A program made the translations under genes and the position numbers. From the NCBI GenBank assembly GCA_963726005.1, contig CAVSAT010000001.1, positions 248,001 to 312,000 on the forward strand: a stretch of DNA of 64,000 nt, read 5' to 3'. The notes under the pieces are model-generated. The model was not told the origin of the DNA and searched no databases. It saw only the letters and a program-made list of their open reading frames with translations. Shown in pieces: positions 53,065-61,868 of the stretch; the first letter of the stretch is position 1; each line of letters opens with the position of its first letter. This stretch comes from Bog-473 sp963726005 (GTDB lineage: Bacteria; Actinomycetota; Acidimicrobiia; Acidimicrobiales; RAAP-2).

Positions 53065-55224
53065 ATGCCGATCGCCATCACCGACGAGCACCAGGAGCTC
53101 GGGGCCACGGTGCGCAGCGTGCTCACGTCGCACGGCGCCCTCGCAGCCAACCGCTCGCTGCTCGAGGCCGACACCGAGGCGCGGCCCTCGTTCTGGAAGG
53201 AGATGGCGGACCTGGGCTGGCTGGGCATCCACCTGCCCGAGGAGCACGGCGGCTCGGGCGCGGGGCTGAGCGAGCTCGTGGTCGTGCTGGACGAGCTGGG
53301 TCGCCAGGTGGCCCCGGGCCCGTTCCTGCCAACGGTGTTGGCCTCGGCGGTGATCGCGCAGTGTGGCCACGACGAGCAGCGCGCCCTCCTGCCCGGGCTG
53401 GCTGACGGGAGCCTGGTCGCCGCCCTCGGCCTGGGCGGCTCGCTCAGCCTGGCGGCCGGAGTTCTCGACGGCGACGGCGGGATCGTCTTGGGCGGTGCGG
53501 CGGCGGACGTGCTGGTCCTGCGCGCCGGCGACGATCTGGTGGTGGTCGAGACCGACGTCGACGGTGTCACGCTCGGCGGGGCCAAGAACCTCGACCCTTC
53601 GCGACGCTCGGCGACGGTGACCGTATCGTCGCTGCCCGTGCGCGACAGCGCCGTGCTGGCGGGTGCGGCGAGGCGCGCCCGTGCCCTGGCCCGCACGCTG
53701 GGCGCGGCGGAGGCCGTTGGCCTCATGGCTGCGTGTACCGACGCCGCCGCGGCCTACGCCAAGGAGCGGGTGCAGTTCGGCCGGACGATCGGGACCTTCC
53801 AGGCGGTCAAGCACCATTGCGCGAACATGCTCGTCGCGGCAGAGCTGGCCACCGCCGCCGTCTGGGACGCGGCGCGCGCATCGGGCGACTCGGCCGAGGA
53901 GTTCGATCTCGCGGCCTCCATGGCGGCGCAGTTGACCTTCGCTCGCGCCGTGCACAACGCGCAGATGAACATCCAGGTGCACGGGGGCATCGGCTTCACC
54001 TGGGAGCACGACGCGCACCTCTTCCTGCGCCGCGCCCTGGTGCTGAACGCTCTGCTCGGCTCACCTGACGATGCAGACGACGTGACCGCGCTGGCGGCCC
54101 GGGGAACGAGCCGCGAGGTCTCGCTGGACCTGCCCGCGGAGGCGGAGGCCATCCGGGCCGACGTGCGGGTCGAGGCGGAGCGGATCGGGGCTTTGCGCGG
54201 GGCCGAGCAGCGGAAGGCACTGGTGGAGGCGGGGCTCTTGGTCCCGCACTGGCCCGAGCCCTGGGGCCGCGCCGCGGGCGCCGTCGAGCAGATCGTGATC
54301 GACGAGGAGCTCCGCTCGGCCGGGGTGAAGGTGCCCGGTCTCGGCATCACCGGGTGGAACATCATGACGGTGAACCAGTACGCCACGCCCGACCAGGTGG
54401 AGCGCTGGGTCTTCAAGACGCTCATGGGGGAATACGTCTGGTGCCAGCTCTTCAGCGAGCCCGATGCCGGTTCGGACGCGGCGGCGGTCTCGACGCGGGG
54501 GATCCGGGTCGACGGCGGCTGGATGGTGAACGGGCAGAAGGTGTGGACGAGCGGCGCCCAGTACTGCGACCTCGGGCTGGCCACCGTCCGCACCAACCCG
54601 GACGCGCCGAAGCACGCGGGGATCACGACGATGGTGATCGACATGCACGCGGCCGGGGTCGAGGTGCGACCATTGCGCCAGATCACGGGCAACGCGGACT
54701 TCAACGAAGTGTTCTTCAACGATGTGTTCGTGCCCGACGACGACGTCGTCGGCACGCCCGACGACGGCTGGACGGTGGCGCGCTCGACGCTGGGCAACGA
54801 ACGGGTCTCCATCGGTGGCGGCATCGGCGGCATCTTCCCGCCGATGGACCTCATGGCGCTGTTGAAGCGCGGTGGCGACCGGGTACCGGGCGCGTCGGCG
54901 CGCATCGGGGCCATCTTGAGCGAGGAGCACGCGCTGAAGGTCCTGAACCTCCGCCGGGCGCAGCGGGCCGTCAGCGGGTCGGGGCCGGGACCCGAGGGCA
55001 ACGTGACGAAGCTCGTGCTGGCGGAGCACGGGCACGAGCGCGCCCGGTTGCAGGCCGACCTGGTCGGTGCGGCCACCGCGTTCCTCGACGGCGAGGAGGC
55101 CCTGGCCGGCCTCACCCAGCTCGCCACGCGAGCGATGTCCATCGCGGGCGGCACCTCCGAGATCACACGAAACCAGATCGCCGAGCGCATCCTCGGACTG
55201 CCGCGGGACCCGCTGATCAGCTAG
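53065..55224 (+). CDS. Single-chain tandem acyl-CoA dehydrogenase
   Basis: The 719-residue protein consists of two ACAD domains in one chain. Domain 1 (about 1-345) has 'WLGIHLPEEHGGSGAGLSEL', 'ERVQFGRTIGTFQAVKHHCA' and 'IQVHGGIGFTWEHDAHLFLR'. Domain 2 (about 355-719) has 'WCQLFSEPDAGSDAAAVSTR', 'VNGQKVWTSGAQYCDLGLAT' and the terminal 'SIAGGTSEITRNQIAERILG'. The architecture resembles heteromeric steroid/cholesterol side-chain dehydrogenases (FadE pairs) fused into one polypeptide. Only one domain is likely to bind the catalytic FAD fully. It would dehydrogenate a bulky acyl-CoA. The gene stands alone on the plus strand next to the divergent ABC-F gene. Confidence 0.9.
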   Translation: MPIAITDEHQELGATVRSVLTSHGALAANRSLLEADTEARPSFWKEMADLGWLGIHLPEEHGGSGAGLSELVVVLDELGRQVAPGPFLPTVLASAVIAQCGHDEQRALLPGLADGSLVAALGLGGSLSLAAGVLDGDGGIVLGGAAADVLVLRAGDDLVVVETDVDGVTLGGAKNLDPSRRSATVTVSSLPVRDSAVLAGAARRARALARTLGAAEAVGLMAACTDAAAAYAKERVQFGRTIGTFQAVKHHCANMLVAAELATAAVWDAARASGDSAEEFDLAASMAAQLTFARAVHNAQMNIQVHGGIGFTWEHDAHLFLRRALVLNALLGSPDDADDVTALAARGTSREVSLDLPAEAEAIRADVRVEAERIGALRGAEQRKALVEAGLLVPHWPEPWGRAAGAVEQIVIDEELRSAGVKVPGLGITGWNIMTVNQYATPDQVERWVFKTLMGEYVWCQLFSEPDAGSDAAAVSTRGIRVDGGWMVNGQKVWTSGAQYCDLGLATVRTNPDAPKHAGITTMVIDMHAAGVEVRPLRQITGNADFNEVFFNDVFVPDDDVVGTPDDGWTVARSTLGNERVSIGGGIGGIFPPMDLMALLKRGGDRVPGASARIGAILSEEHALKVLNLRRAQRAVSGSGPGPEGNVTKLVLAEHGHERARLQADLVGAATAFLDGEEALAGLTQLATRAMSIAGGTSEITRNQIAERILGLPRDPLIS

Positions 55225-55339
55225 CGCGGGTTGCTGACAAAAGCGACGCGATCGCAACCGTCCTGCGACGGCGTCCTGCGGGCGCCCGTTGTACGGTGCA
55301 CGCCAGTGCCGGTTGGGGGACCGGGACGAGGGGGGAGCA

Positions 55340-56830
55340 GTGCTGGCGAGCGTCCGGGCCGTCGAGACACGCAGCGTGCCGACGGCCGACGCCGCCACTG
55401 CGGGACCCCACTCGCAGCAGGCGGCGACCTCGCCCCGCCAGATACCGCAGCGGGCGATCGAGCTCGTCGGACTGGCGCTCGGCATCGGCTTCATCGCCGC
55501 CGTCGCGCTGGGCCACGAGTTGTCCAACGACGAATTCTGGCAGCTCGCCGCGGGGCAGTGGATGCTGGCGCACCACGCCATCATCGGACTCGACCCCTTC
55601 AGCTACACCGAGGCGCACCGCCGCTGGGTCACCGACGAATGGGGATCGGAGCTGGCGCTCGCCGCGCTGTTCCGGGCCTTCGGGAACGCCGCCTACGCGA
55701 TGTACGCGATCGTGCTCGGCGGGTCCTGCCTGCTGGCCAGCGCCGCCTATGCACGCGCCCTCGGCGCCCGTGGCGGGCGCATCGTGGCCATCGTCCTGTT
55801 GCTGGCGGTGGGCATCGCCGGCGTCGTGGCGTCCGACCGCGGTCTCGACTTCTCGCTGGTGTGGTTCCCGCTCGAGCTGCTGGTGCTCACCAAGGCCAGG
55901 AACAACCCGCAGTGGCTGTTCCTCCTGCCGCTCCTGTGCGTCGCCTGGGTCAACACCCACGGTTCGATCCTCCTCGCGCTCTTGGCCCTCGGGGCGGAGC
56001 TCGGGTGGTCCCTCGTGCCGGCCCGGGTACTGGAGCGCGCCGGCGGCGTGCGGCAGTCGCCCCACACCGGCTGGCTCGCGTTGGCCCTCGCGGGGAGCGC
56101 GATCTCCTCGTGCGTGACACCGTACGGCCCGGGGCTCCTGGCTTACGACGTCAACGTGGCACGCAACACGCAGATCGCGCAGTACATCAACGAATGGAAC
56201 TCACCGGACTTCCACTCGTTCATGGTGGTGCTCGTCTACTGCGTGCCGCTGCTGGTGCTCGTCGCATGCGTGCGCACCCGCCGCATCCCGGTGCTCGAGG
56301 GTTCACTGGCGGCGATCTTCTTCGTGGAGGCACTGCGCTCGCAGCGCGTGGTCATCTACCTCATGGTGGTCGCCGCGGGCCTGGCGGCGACCCTGCCCGC
56401 CCGCCGGCCCTGGGGAGCGATGGCCCGGCGTTGGGCCGGCGCGGGCCTCGCGGTGTGCGCGATCGCCATCGTCGCCGCACCCGCGGTACCGGCGGGAACG
56501 GTGTCGCCGACCGTACCCGTGCGGGCGTTCGACTTCTTGAGCGCGCAGCACGGCCGGATCTTCACCGAGTACACGTGGGGCGACTACTCGATCGCCCGGC
56601 ACCGCGCCACGTTCGCCGACGGGCGCACCGACCTCTTCGAGGGCGACGTGCTCACCGAGTTCTTCGCCGTCACCAACGTCACGACGAATCCTGATCCGAT
56701 CCTGGCTGCCGCCCACGTCTCGTATGTGGTGTGGGCGCCCCGCACGGCCTTGGCCGAATACCTCTCCCACGACCCCCGCTGGCACGTGGTCGACCGGACG
56801 GGCGTGGCCCTGGTCTTTGCCCGGCGGTAG
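55340..56830 (+). CDS. Polytopic membrane protein, GT-C glycosyltransferase-like candidate
   Basis: The 496-residue protein starts at GTG 55340 after GGGGGAG. About ten helices are present. The first outer loop holds 'DEFWQLAAGQWMLAHHAIIG', 'LDPFSYTEAHRRWVTDEWGS', the D/E-W-H-x-W pattern seen in a widespread GT-C-like membrane family where acidic loop residues bind a polyprenyl-phosphate sugar donor. The C-terminal outer part has 'RAFDFLSAQHGRIFTEYTWG' and 'YVVWAPRTALAEYLS', typical of the same family. Sugar transfer to envelope glycans is inferred and not proven; the acceptor is unknown. Confidence 0.75.
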   Translation: MLASVRAVETRSVPTADAATAGPHSQQAATSPRQIPQRAIELVGLALGIGFIAAVALGHELSNDEFWQLAAGQWMLAHHAIIGLDPFSYTEAHRRWVTDEWGSELALAALFRAFGNAAYAMYAIVLGGSCLLASAAYARALGARGGRIVAIVLLLAVGIAGVVASDRGLDFSLVWFPLELLVLTKARNNPQWLFLLPLLCVAWVNTHGSILLALLALGAELGWSLVPARVLERAGGVRQSPHTGWLALALAGSAISSCVTPYGPGLLAYDVNVARNTQIAQYINEWNSPDFHSFMVVLVYCVPLLVLVACVRTRRIPVLEGSLAAIFFVEALRSQRVVIYLMVVAAGLAATLPARRPWGAMARRWAGAGLAVCAIAIVAAPAVPAGTVSPTVPVRAFDFLSAQHGRIFTEYTWGDYSIARHRATFADGRTDLFEGDVLTEFFAVTNVTTNPDPILAAAHVSYVVWAPRTALAEYLSHDPRWHVVDRTGVALVFARR

Positions 56831-56887
56831 CGCGGGGCCCGCCGGAAGGGGCCGTCGAGCACCGGCCCGGTGGGCCGGGAACGGCAA

Positions 56888-57691
56888 TCAGGGCCAAGTG
56901 GCTTCGAGGCCCCGCAGGTCCCCGTCCGCGTCGGACCATGTCGCGACGGAGACGTATCCGAGGCGCTCCAGGAGAGGGCGTACCAGTTCGGCCTGTTCGC
57001 CCCCGGCCTCGAGCAGCAGCGCGCCGCCCCGGCGCAAGAAGCGCGGGGCCTCGGCGACGACCCGCTGGAGGATCCGGGTCCCGTCGGGCCCGCCGTCGTA
57101 GTGGGCGACGTCCTCGAACGTCAGCGTGTCTCGGGGGAGCAGACGCAGCGCGGCGGTGGGGACGTAGGGCACGACGGCCACCACCACGTCGGTCCGGCCC
57201 TCCAGCCAGCTCGGCACGGGCGCGAAGAGGTCGCCGGCGTAGGCCTCGACACCGTTGCGCAGGGCGCAGGCCACCGCGCGCTCGTCGATGTCGGTGGCGA
57301 CGACGCAGGCATCGAGCTTGGACCGCCGGAGGGCCAAGGCGACGGCACCGGAACCGGTGCACACGTCGATGGCGTTGCCGCCCGCGGGGAGCCGGGCGGC
57401 GGCGCGGTGGGCCAGCGTGATGCTCTGCCAGCGTGGGACGTAGACGCCCTGGTCGATGCGTACGTCGATGGCGTCGAAGGACGACCGACCCGTGAGCCAG
57501 GCCAGCGGCTCGCCGGCCAGGCGACGCTCGACGAGCGCGTGCAGCGCGGCGGGCTCGTCACCGGCCGCGGCGACGAGCTCACGCGCCTCGTCCTCCGCGG
57601 CGACGAACCCTGCACCGGAGAGGACGGCCGCCAGCCGGCTCCGGTCGTTGTCGCTATCGACGGGACGGTTCGGGCCGCTCAGCGCGCTCAG
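56888..57691 (-). CDS. HemK-like class I methyltransferase with VVPY in place of NPPY, CTG start
   Basis: The 267-residue protein has a helical N-domain ('GFVAAEDEARELVAAAGDEP', 'ERRLAGEPLAWLTGRSSFDA', 'VYVPRWQS' at 84-90), then the SAM motif 'AIDVCTGSGAVALALRR' (107-123) and 'VVATDIDERAVACALRNGVE'. The position of N-P-P-Y reads 'VVVAVVPYVPTAAL' (VVPY 173-176), so glutamine-N5 methylation as in PrmC is doubtful. No ATG, GTG or TTG lies in frame at the expected 5' end; CTG 57691 forms a CTGA overlap with the stop of the upstream exporter gene, suggesting translational coupling. Confidence 0.75.
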   Translation of the reverse strand: MSALSGPNRPVDSDNDRSRLAAVLSGAGFVAAEDEARELVAAAGDEPAALHALVERRLAGEPLAWLTGRSSFDAIDVRIDQGVYVPRWQSITLAHRAAARLPAGGNAIDVCTGSGAVALALRRSKLDACVVATDIDERAVACALRNGVEAYAGDLFAPVPSWLEGRTDVVVAVVPYVPTAALRLLPRDTLTFEDVAHYDGGPDGTRILQRVVAEAPRFLRRGGALLLEAGGEQAELVRPLLERLGYVSVATWSDADGDLRGLEATWP

Positions 57692-59283
57692 TCCAGCATC
57701 GCCCCGGCGACGCGGGTTCCCGGCTCGGACGCGTCGCCGGCGGACTGGACGGCCTCGACGGCTACGCCCGGCGGGGCCGGGGCCGGGGCCGGGTCCGGCG
57801 CAGTGGGCGCAGGCGTTGGCGCGCGGCTGGGCAGGAACAGTGTCGGGACGAAGGCGATGAGGATCGCGCCCACCGACCACCAGAACGTGTGGGCGAACGC
57901 CGCGGCCACGGGGTCGGCGACGGCCGCCGGCAGCTTGCCTGTGGCGCCGATGATCCCTGCGCTCCCTCCGGCCTTCGTTGCGGCAGCGCCGAGGTTGGCG
58001 ACGATCTGGCGCTCCAGCACGACCGCGAAGAGCGCAGTGGCGACGGAGCCGCCGATCAGGCGCACGATGTTCATGACCGTGGAGGCCTTCGGGATCTCCG
58101 CGTGGCTCAGGTCGTAGTACGCCGCGGCCGTGACCGGCATCATGGAGAGCCCGAGGCCCAGCCCGCGGACGAAGAGCGTCACGGCGAGCCAGACTTCGTT
58201 GGTCGAGGATGTGACGAAGGCCAGCGGGATCGTGGCCACCGCCATGAGGAGGATGCCGACCGGGACGACGCGGCGCGGTCCCACGCGGTCGGTGACGCTG
58301 CCGGCCCAGCGCATGATGCAGGCGGCGCCGATGCCCTGGGGCGCCATGAGGAGGCCGGCCACCCACGGCTCCTGGCCCCGGGCCACCTGGTAGTAGAGCG
58401 GCAGCAGGAACATGGAGCCGAACAAGGTGGCGCCGATGACGAAGATGCAGACATTGGCGATGGCGAAATTGCGGTTCTTGAAGGGGTGCAATTCGAGCAG
58501 CGGGAACCTGACGCGCAACGCATGGACAACGAACGCGCCCATAAGGGCGATCCCGAGGGCGAAGCTGATGAGCACCGGCGCGCCCGTGTAGCTCCCAGTG
58601 ACGCCGACCTCCGACAAGGCGTACACGATGGCGGCGAGGCCGGGGGACAGGAGGCAGAACCCCAGGGTGTCGAAGGCGGAGGGAAAGCGCTCGTCGCTGT
58701 CGAACCTGGGCAGCCAGCGCTGCGAGAAGACGAGGGTCACGATGCCGATCGGCACGTTGATATAGAAGATCCAGCGCCAGCTGTAGTTCGACACGATGAG
58801 GCCGCCGATCACCGGTCCCATGATCGGGCCCATGACCATGGGCACCCCGATGATGCTCATGACGCGACCCATGCGCTGTGGGCCGGCGGCGCGGGCCAGG
58901 ATCGATTGGCCGACCGGGAGCAACATGCCCCCGCCGATGCCCTGCAGGATGCGGAAGGCGATCAGCGAGTTGGCCGACCAGGCGAGGCCACACAGGCTGG
59001 AGCCGATGATGAAGAGGCTGAGCGACGTCATCCAGATCACCTTCGCCCCGAAGCGGTCCACGGCCCACCCGGTGACCGGGGTCACCATGGCGAGGGCCAA
59101 CAGATAGCCCGTGGCCACCCACTGGATCGTGGTGACCGACACGTGGAAGTCCCGCCCCAGCGTCGCCAGGGCGACAGCCACGATGGTCGTATCGAGGATC
59201 GACATGATCGATCCCAGGACCACGACAGTGGAGGTGCGCCGCAGCTCGGGCGTCAGCGTGAAGGTGGCGGCGCTGCGTGCCAT
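57688..59283 (-). CDS. DHA2 (EmrB/QacA-type) drug exporter, MFS
   Basis: The 531-residue protein has 14 helices. The MFS motifs are present: 'GWAVDRFGAKVIWMTSLSLF' (motif A), 'FRILQGIGGGMLLPVGQSIL' (motif B region), and motif C 'GPIMGPVIGGLIVSNYSWRW'. D40-like acidic residues in 'MSILDTTIVAVALATLGRDF' are standard for proton coupling. The C-terminus is a Pro/Ala-rich tail. The start is taken as ATG 59283 because the strong promoter at 59294-59321 would start transcription about 4 bases before it; ATG 59295 lies within the -10. The MarR gene at 59350 is divergent. Confidence 0.92.
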   Translation of the reverse strand: MARSAATFTLTPELRRTSTVVVLGSIMSILDTTIVAVALATLGRDFHVSVTTIQWVATGYLLALAMVTPVTGWAVDRFGAKVIWMTSLSLFIIGSSLCGLAWSANSLIAFRILQGIGGGMLLPVGQSILARAAGPQRMGRVMSIIGVPMVMGPIMGPVIGGLIVSNYSWRWIFYINVPIGIVTLVFSQRWLPRFDSDERFPSAFDTLGFCLLSPGLAAIVYALSEVGVTGSYTGAPVLISFALGIALMGAFVVHALRVRFPLLELHPFKNRNFAIANVCIFVIGATLFGSMFLLPLYYQVARGQEPWVAGLLMAPQGIGAACIMRWAGSVTDRVGPRRVVPVGILLMAVATIPLAFVTSSTNEVWLAVTLFVRGLGLGLSMMPVTAAAYYDLSHAEIPKASTVMNIVRLIGGSVATALFAVVLERQIVANLGAAATKAGGSAGIIGATGKLPAAVADPVAAAFAHTFWWSVGAILIAFVPTLFLPSRAPTPAPTAPDPAPAPAPPGVAVEAVQSAGDASEPGTRVAGAMLD

Positions 59284-59293
59284 GTGATATTTC

Positions 59294-59321
59294 ATATTAC
59301 TCAAAGGTCTGGTGTTGTCAA
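59294..59321 (-). promoter_or_regulatory. Leaderless-type promoter of the DHA2 exporter with MarR operator
   Basis: On the minus strand TTGACA (59321-59316), 16 bases and TAATAT (59299-59294). An imperfect inverted repeat GTGATAT...ATATTAC (59284-59300) spans the -10 and start. A MarR dimer bound here would block the exporter. Confidence 0.7.
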
Positions 59322-59349
59322 AGAGTTTCGGAAGTGCGAGAATTGCGCG

Positions 59350-59829
59350 ATGGGAGTGGCCGAGGACGCCTTCGAGCGCTTGCGCCGGATCGTCTTCGAG
59401 GGCGAGCACGTGGAGCGGATGGCGGCGCTCGGCGTGCGCATGAAGCTGTCGCCCGGGGTGATCAAGACCCTGATGCGGTTGGCCAAGGCGGACGGTGTCT
59501 CGATGGGCGAGATGGCCCGGGGCATCGGCTGCGACCCCTCGTACATCACGGCCCTGGTCGACGACCTCGACGAGCGGGGTTTGGCCACGCGGGAGCCCGC
59601 CCCCTATGACCGGCGCGTGAAGATCATCGTGCTGACCGACGAGGGCCGGGCGCTGGCCACCGAGATCGACAGCATCCTCTCCGTTCCTCCGGCTGCGTTC
59701 GCGGCCCTGTCGCAGGCGGAGCTGCGCCAGTTGCGCACCCTGCTCGACAAGGTGCTCGCGGCTTCCGCCGAGCCGTCGACCGAGGTTCCTGCCCACGGCG
59801 GCGTGGGGTTGAAGGCGGCGGCGTCGTAG
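59350..59829 (+). CDS. MarR-family regulator
   Basis: The 159-residue protein starts at ATG 59350. The winged helix is 'LSPGVIKTLMRLAKADGVSM', 'GEMARGIGCDPSYITALVDD', 'LDERGLATREPAPYDRRVKI' with wing D-R-R. Dimer helices lie at both ends ('AFERLRRIVFEGEHVERM', 'LSQAELRQLRTLLDKVLAAS'). It probably represses the divergent DHA2 exporter and itself through the intergenic repeat, being released by a drug or lipophilic ligand. Confidence 0.9.
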   Translation: MGVAEDAFERLRRIVFEGEHVERMAALGVRMKLSPGVIKTLMRLAKADGVSMGEMARGIGCDPSYITALVDDLDERGLATREPAPYDRRVKIIVLTDEGRALATEIDSILSVPPAAFAALSQAELRQLRTLLDKVLAASAEPSTEVPAHGGVGLKAAAS

Positions 59830-59933
59830 TCCGCGCCGGCGGGCGTCCCCCCGGTAGCGTCGGGCCCCGTGCGCACTGACGAGGAATGCCGCATCGTCGG
59901 GATGGCCGCGGCGCGGGGCGTGGGGAATTCGGG

Positions 59934-60914
59934 GTGTCCGTGCCGGCGGTGAGAGTGGAGCACCTCTCCAAGTCCTACGGGGACACCGTGGCCGTGCGCG
60001 ACGTCAGCTTCGAGGTGAACAAGGGCGAGGTGTTCGCGTTGCTGGGGCCGAACGGCGCCGGCAAGACCACGACCGTGGAGATCCTCGAGGGATTCCGCGA
60101 GCGAAGCGGTGGACGAGTGGAGACGCTCGGCGTCGATCCGGCCGTGCACAGCACGCAGCGTTGGCTCCGCACGCGGATCGGCGTCGTCCTCCAGGAGCTT
60201 GCCGTCGAGCCGTACTACTCGGTGCGCCAGGTCTTGACGCGCAATGCCGGCTACTACCCCAACCCGCGACCGGTCGACGAGGTCATTGAGTTGATCGGGC
60301 TGGCGGAGAAGCGCGATCAGCGGATAAAGCGGCTCTCGGGCGGCCAGCAGCGCCGGCTCGACGTCGGGCTCGGGATCATCGGCAACCCCGAGCTCCTCTT
60401 CCTCGACGAGCCGACCACCGGCCTCGACCCGTCGGGGCGTCGCGAGACCTGGGAGCTCATCCGCCTCCTGGCTGCAGGGGGCACCACCGTTCTGCTGACG
60501 ACGCATTACATGGACGAGGTGGAGGCGCTGGCCGACCGGGTAGCCGTCCTGTTCAACCAGGAGATCGTCGCCAGCGGCACGCCGTCGTCTATCGGTGGGC
60601 GCGATCTCGGCGCTGTCACGATCCGTTTCCGGCTGCCCGAAGGGGTGACGCCGGGCGAGCTGCCGGTCGCCGCGGCGCAGGAGGCCGGCGACGGCCATGT
60701 CGAGATCCATACCGAGGACGAGATCGAGGTCCTGCACGACCTGACCGGCTGGGCGCTCGCCGGCGGCCACCCGCTCCAGGGACTGTCGGTGCTCCGAGTC
60801 TCCCTCGAGGACATCTACCTCGGGTTGACCGAGGGCGGTGCGTCGCCCCGCGGCCACGACGACGACGGCGACGCCGGATCCGGGCGGGCCGGGCGGGCGA
60901 TGGCGCCCCGATGA
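59934..60914 (+). CDS. ABC-2 exporter ATPase
   Basis: The 326-residue protein starts at GTG 59934. It opens 'VEHLSKSYGDTVAVRDVSFE', with Walker A 'LLGPNGAGKTTTVEILEGFR', the signature 'RLSGGQQRRLDVGLGIIGNP', Walker B 'LLFLDEPTTGLDPSGRRETW' and H-loop 'TVLLTTHYMDEVEALADRVA'. The C-terminal 90 residues after 'SSIGGRDLGAVTIRFRLPEG' form the extra domain usual for drug or polysaccharide exporters of this type. It overlaps the permease gene by ATGA. Confidence 0.92.
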   Translation: MSVPAVRVEHLSKSYGDTVAVRDVSFEVNKGEVFALLGPNGAGKTTTVEILEGFRERSGGRVETLGVDPAVHSTQRWLRTRIGVVLQELAVEPYYSVRQVLTRNAGYYPNPRPVDEVIELIGLAEKRDQRIKRLSGGQQRRLDVGLGIIGNPELLFLDEPTTGLDPSGRRETWELIRLLAAGGTTVLLTTHYMDEVEALADRVAVLFNQEIVASGTPSSIGGRDLGAVTIRFRLPEGVTPGELPVAAAQEAGDGHVEIHTEDEIEVLHDLTGWALAGGHPLQGLSVLRVSLEDIYLGLTEGGASPRGHDDDGDAGSGRAGRAMAPR

Positions 60915-61714
60915 GCGCCACCGACGTGCCGGTCAAGGGCTCGTTCCGCGGCGTCAGCGACCTCCCGTTGGTGGCGCGCCAGGTGCGCTTCGAGCAGTTG
61001 TCGTTCTGGCTGAACCCCATCGGTGCGCTGATCACCATCGGGTTCTCGTTGGTCTTCGTCGTGATCTTCGAGTCGACCTCGCGCCATTCGACCGTCAGTT
61101 ACCTGCCCCACATCGACTTGGGCCAGTACTACCTGCCGGCGTTCGCCGCCTACGGCGTGATGGCCGCCTGCTTCAACATCCTCGCCATCACCCTCGTGAA
61201 CCGGCGGGAGATGGGGCTGCTCAAACGGCTCCGACTCAGCCCCCTGCCGACCTGGATGCTGCTGGCGGCGATCTTCATCAACTCGATGATCGTCGCGCTG
61301 ATTCAGATCGTCCTGATGCTGTTGGTCGGTCGCTTCGGCTACGGCGTGCACGGGCCCCAGGACGTGGCGACGTTCGCGGTCGTGGTCGTCGTCGGCATGC
61401 TGAGCTTCACGGCCCTCGGGGTGGGCATCAGCACCGTGGTGCCCAACGCAGACGCCGCCGGTCCGATCGTCAGCCTCGTGTTCTTCATCTTGGTGGCCCT
61501 CTCGGGGCTGTACTTCCCTGTCAAGGCCGGATCGGGCCTGGCAACCTTCACCGACTACTTCCCGATCCGCCACCTCATCGTGGCCTCGGTCGACACGTTC
61601 AACGGCATCCCCGGCTATTCGCCGTGGCGCGACCTCCTCGTCGTCGCGATCTGGGGCGCGGTGGGCGTCTTCGTCAGCCTCCGACGCTGGGAGTGGTCGC
61701 CCAAGCGCGGGTGA
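60911..61714 (+). CDS. ABC-2 type permease
   Basis: The 267-residue protein has six helices in the ABC-2 arrangement. The coupling region 'VNRREMGLLKRLRLSPLPTW' and the signature segment 'IVSLVFFILVALSGLYFPVK' are visible; the last loop 'LATFTDYFPIRHLIVASVDT' is typical. Its partner is the ATPase at 59934, with a 4-base stop/start overlap. The exported substrate cannot be predicted. Confidence 0.9.
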   Translation: MSATDVPVKGSFRGVSDLPLVARQVRFEQLSFWLNPIGALITIGFSLVFVVIFESTSRHSTVSYLPHIDLGQYYLPAFAAYGVMAACFNILAITLVNRREMGLLKRLRLSPLPTWMLLAAIFINSMIVALIQIVLMLLVGRFGYGVHGPQDVATFAVVVVVGMLSFTALGVGISTVVPNADAAGPIVSLVFFILVALSGLYFPVKAGSGLATFTDYFPIRHLIVASVDTFNGIPGYSPWRDLLVVAIWGAVGVFVSLRRWEWSPKRG

Positions 61715-61868
61715 GGGCCGACGTTGCGACAGCGCCGCGAGGAAGGCCGTAACCGGGGGAAGGCCAATTGTTTGTCGTCGGCTCGGCCATGCCACCCTCG
61801 TGGCGCCGAAGCGAGCGCCGTCATATGTCGGTTCGGCGCAGCGCGGCAGGCTGGGCTAGAAGTGGGAG

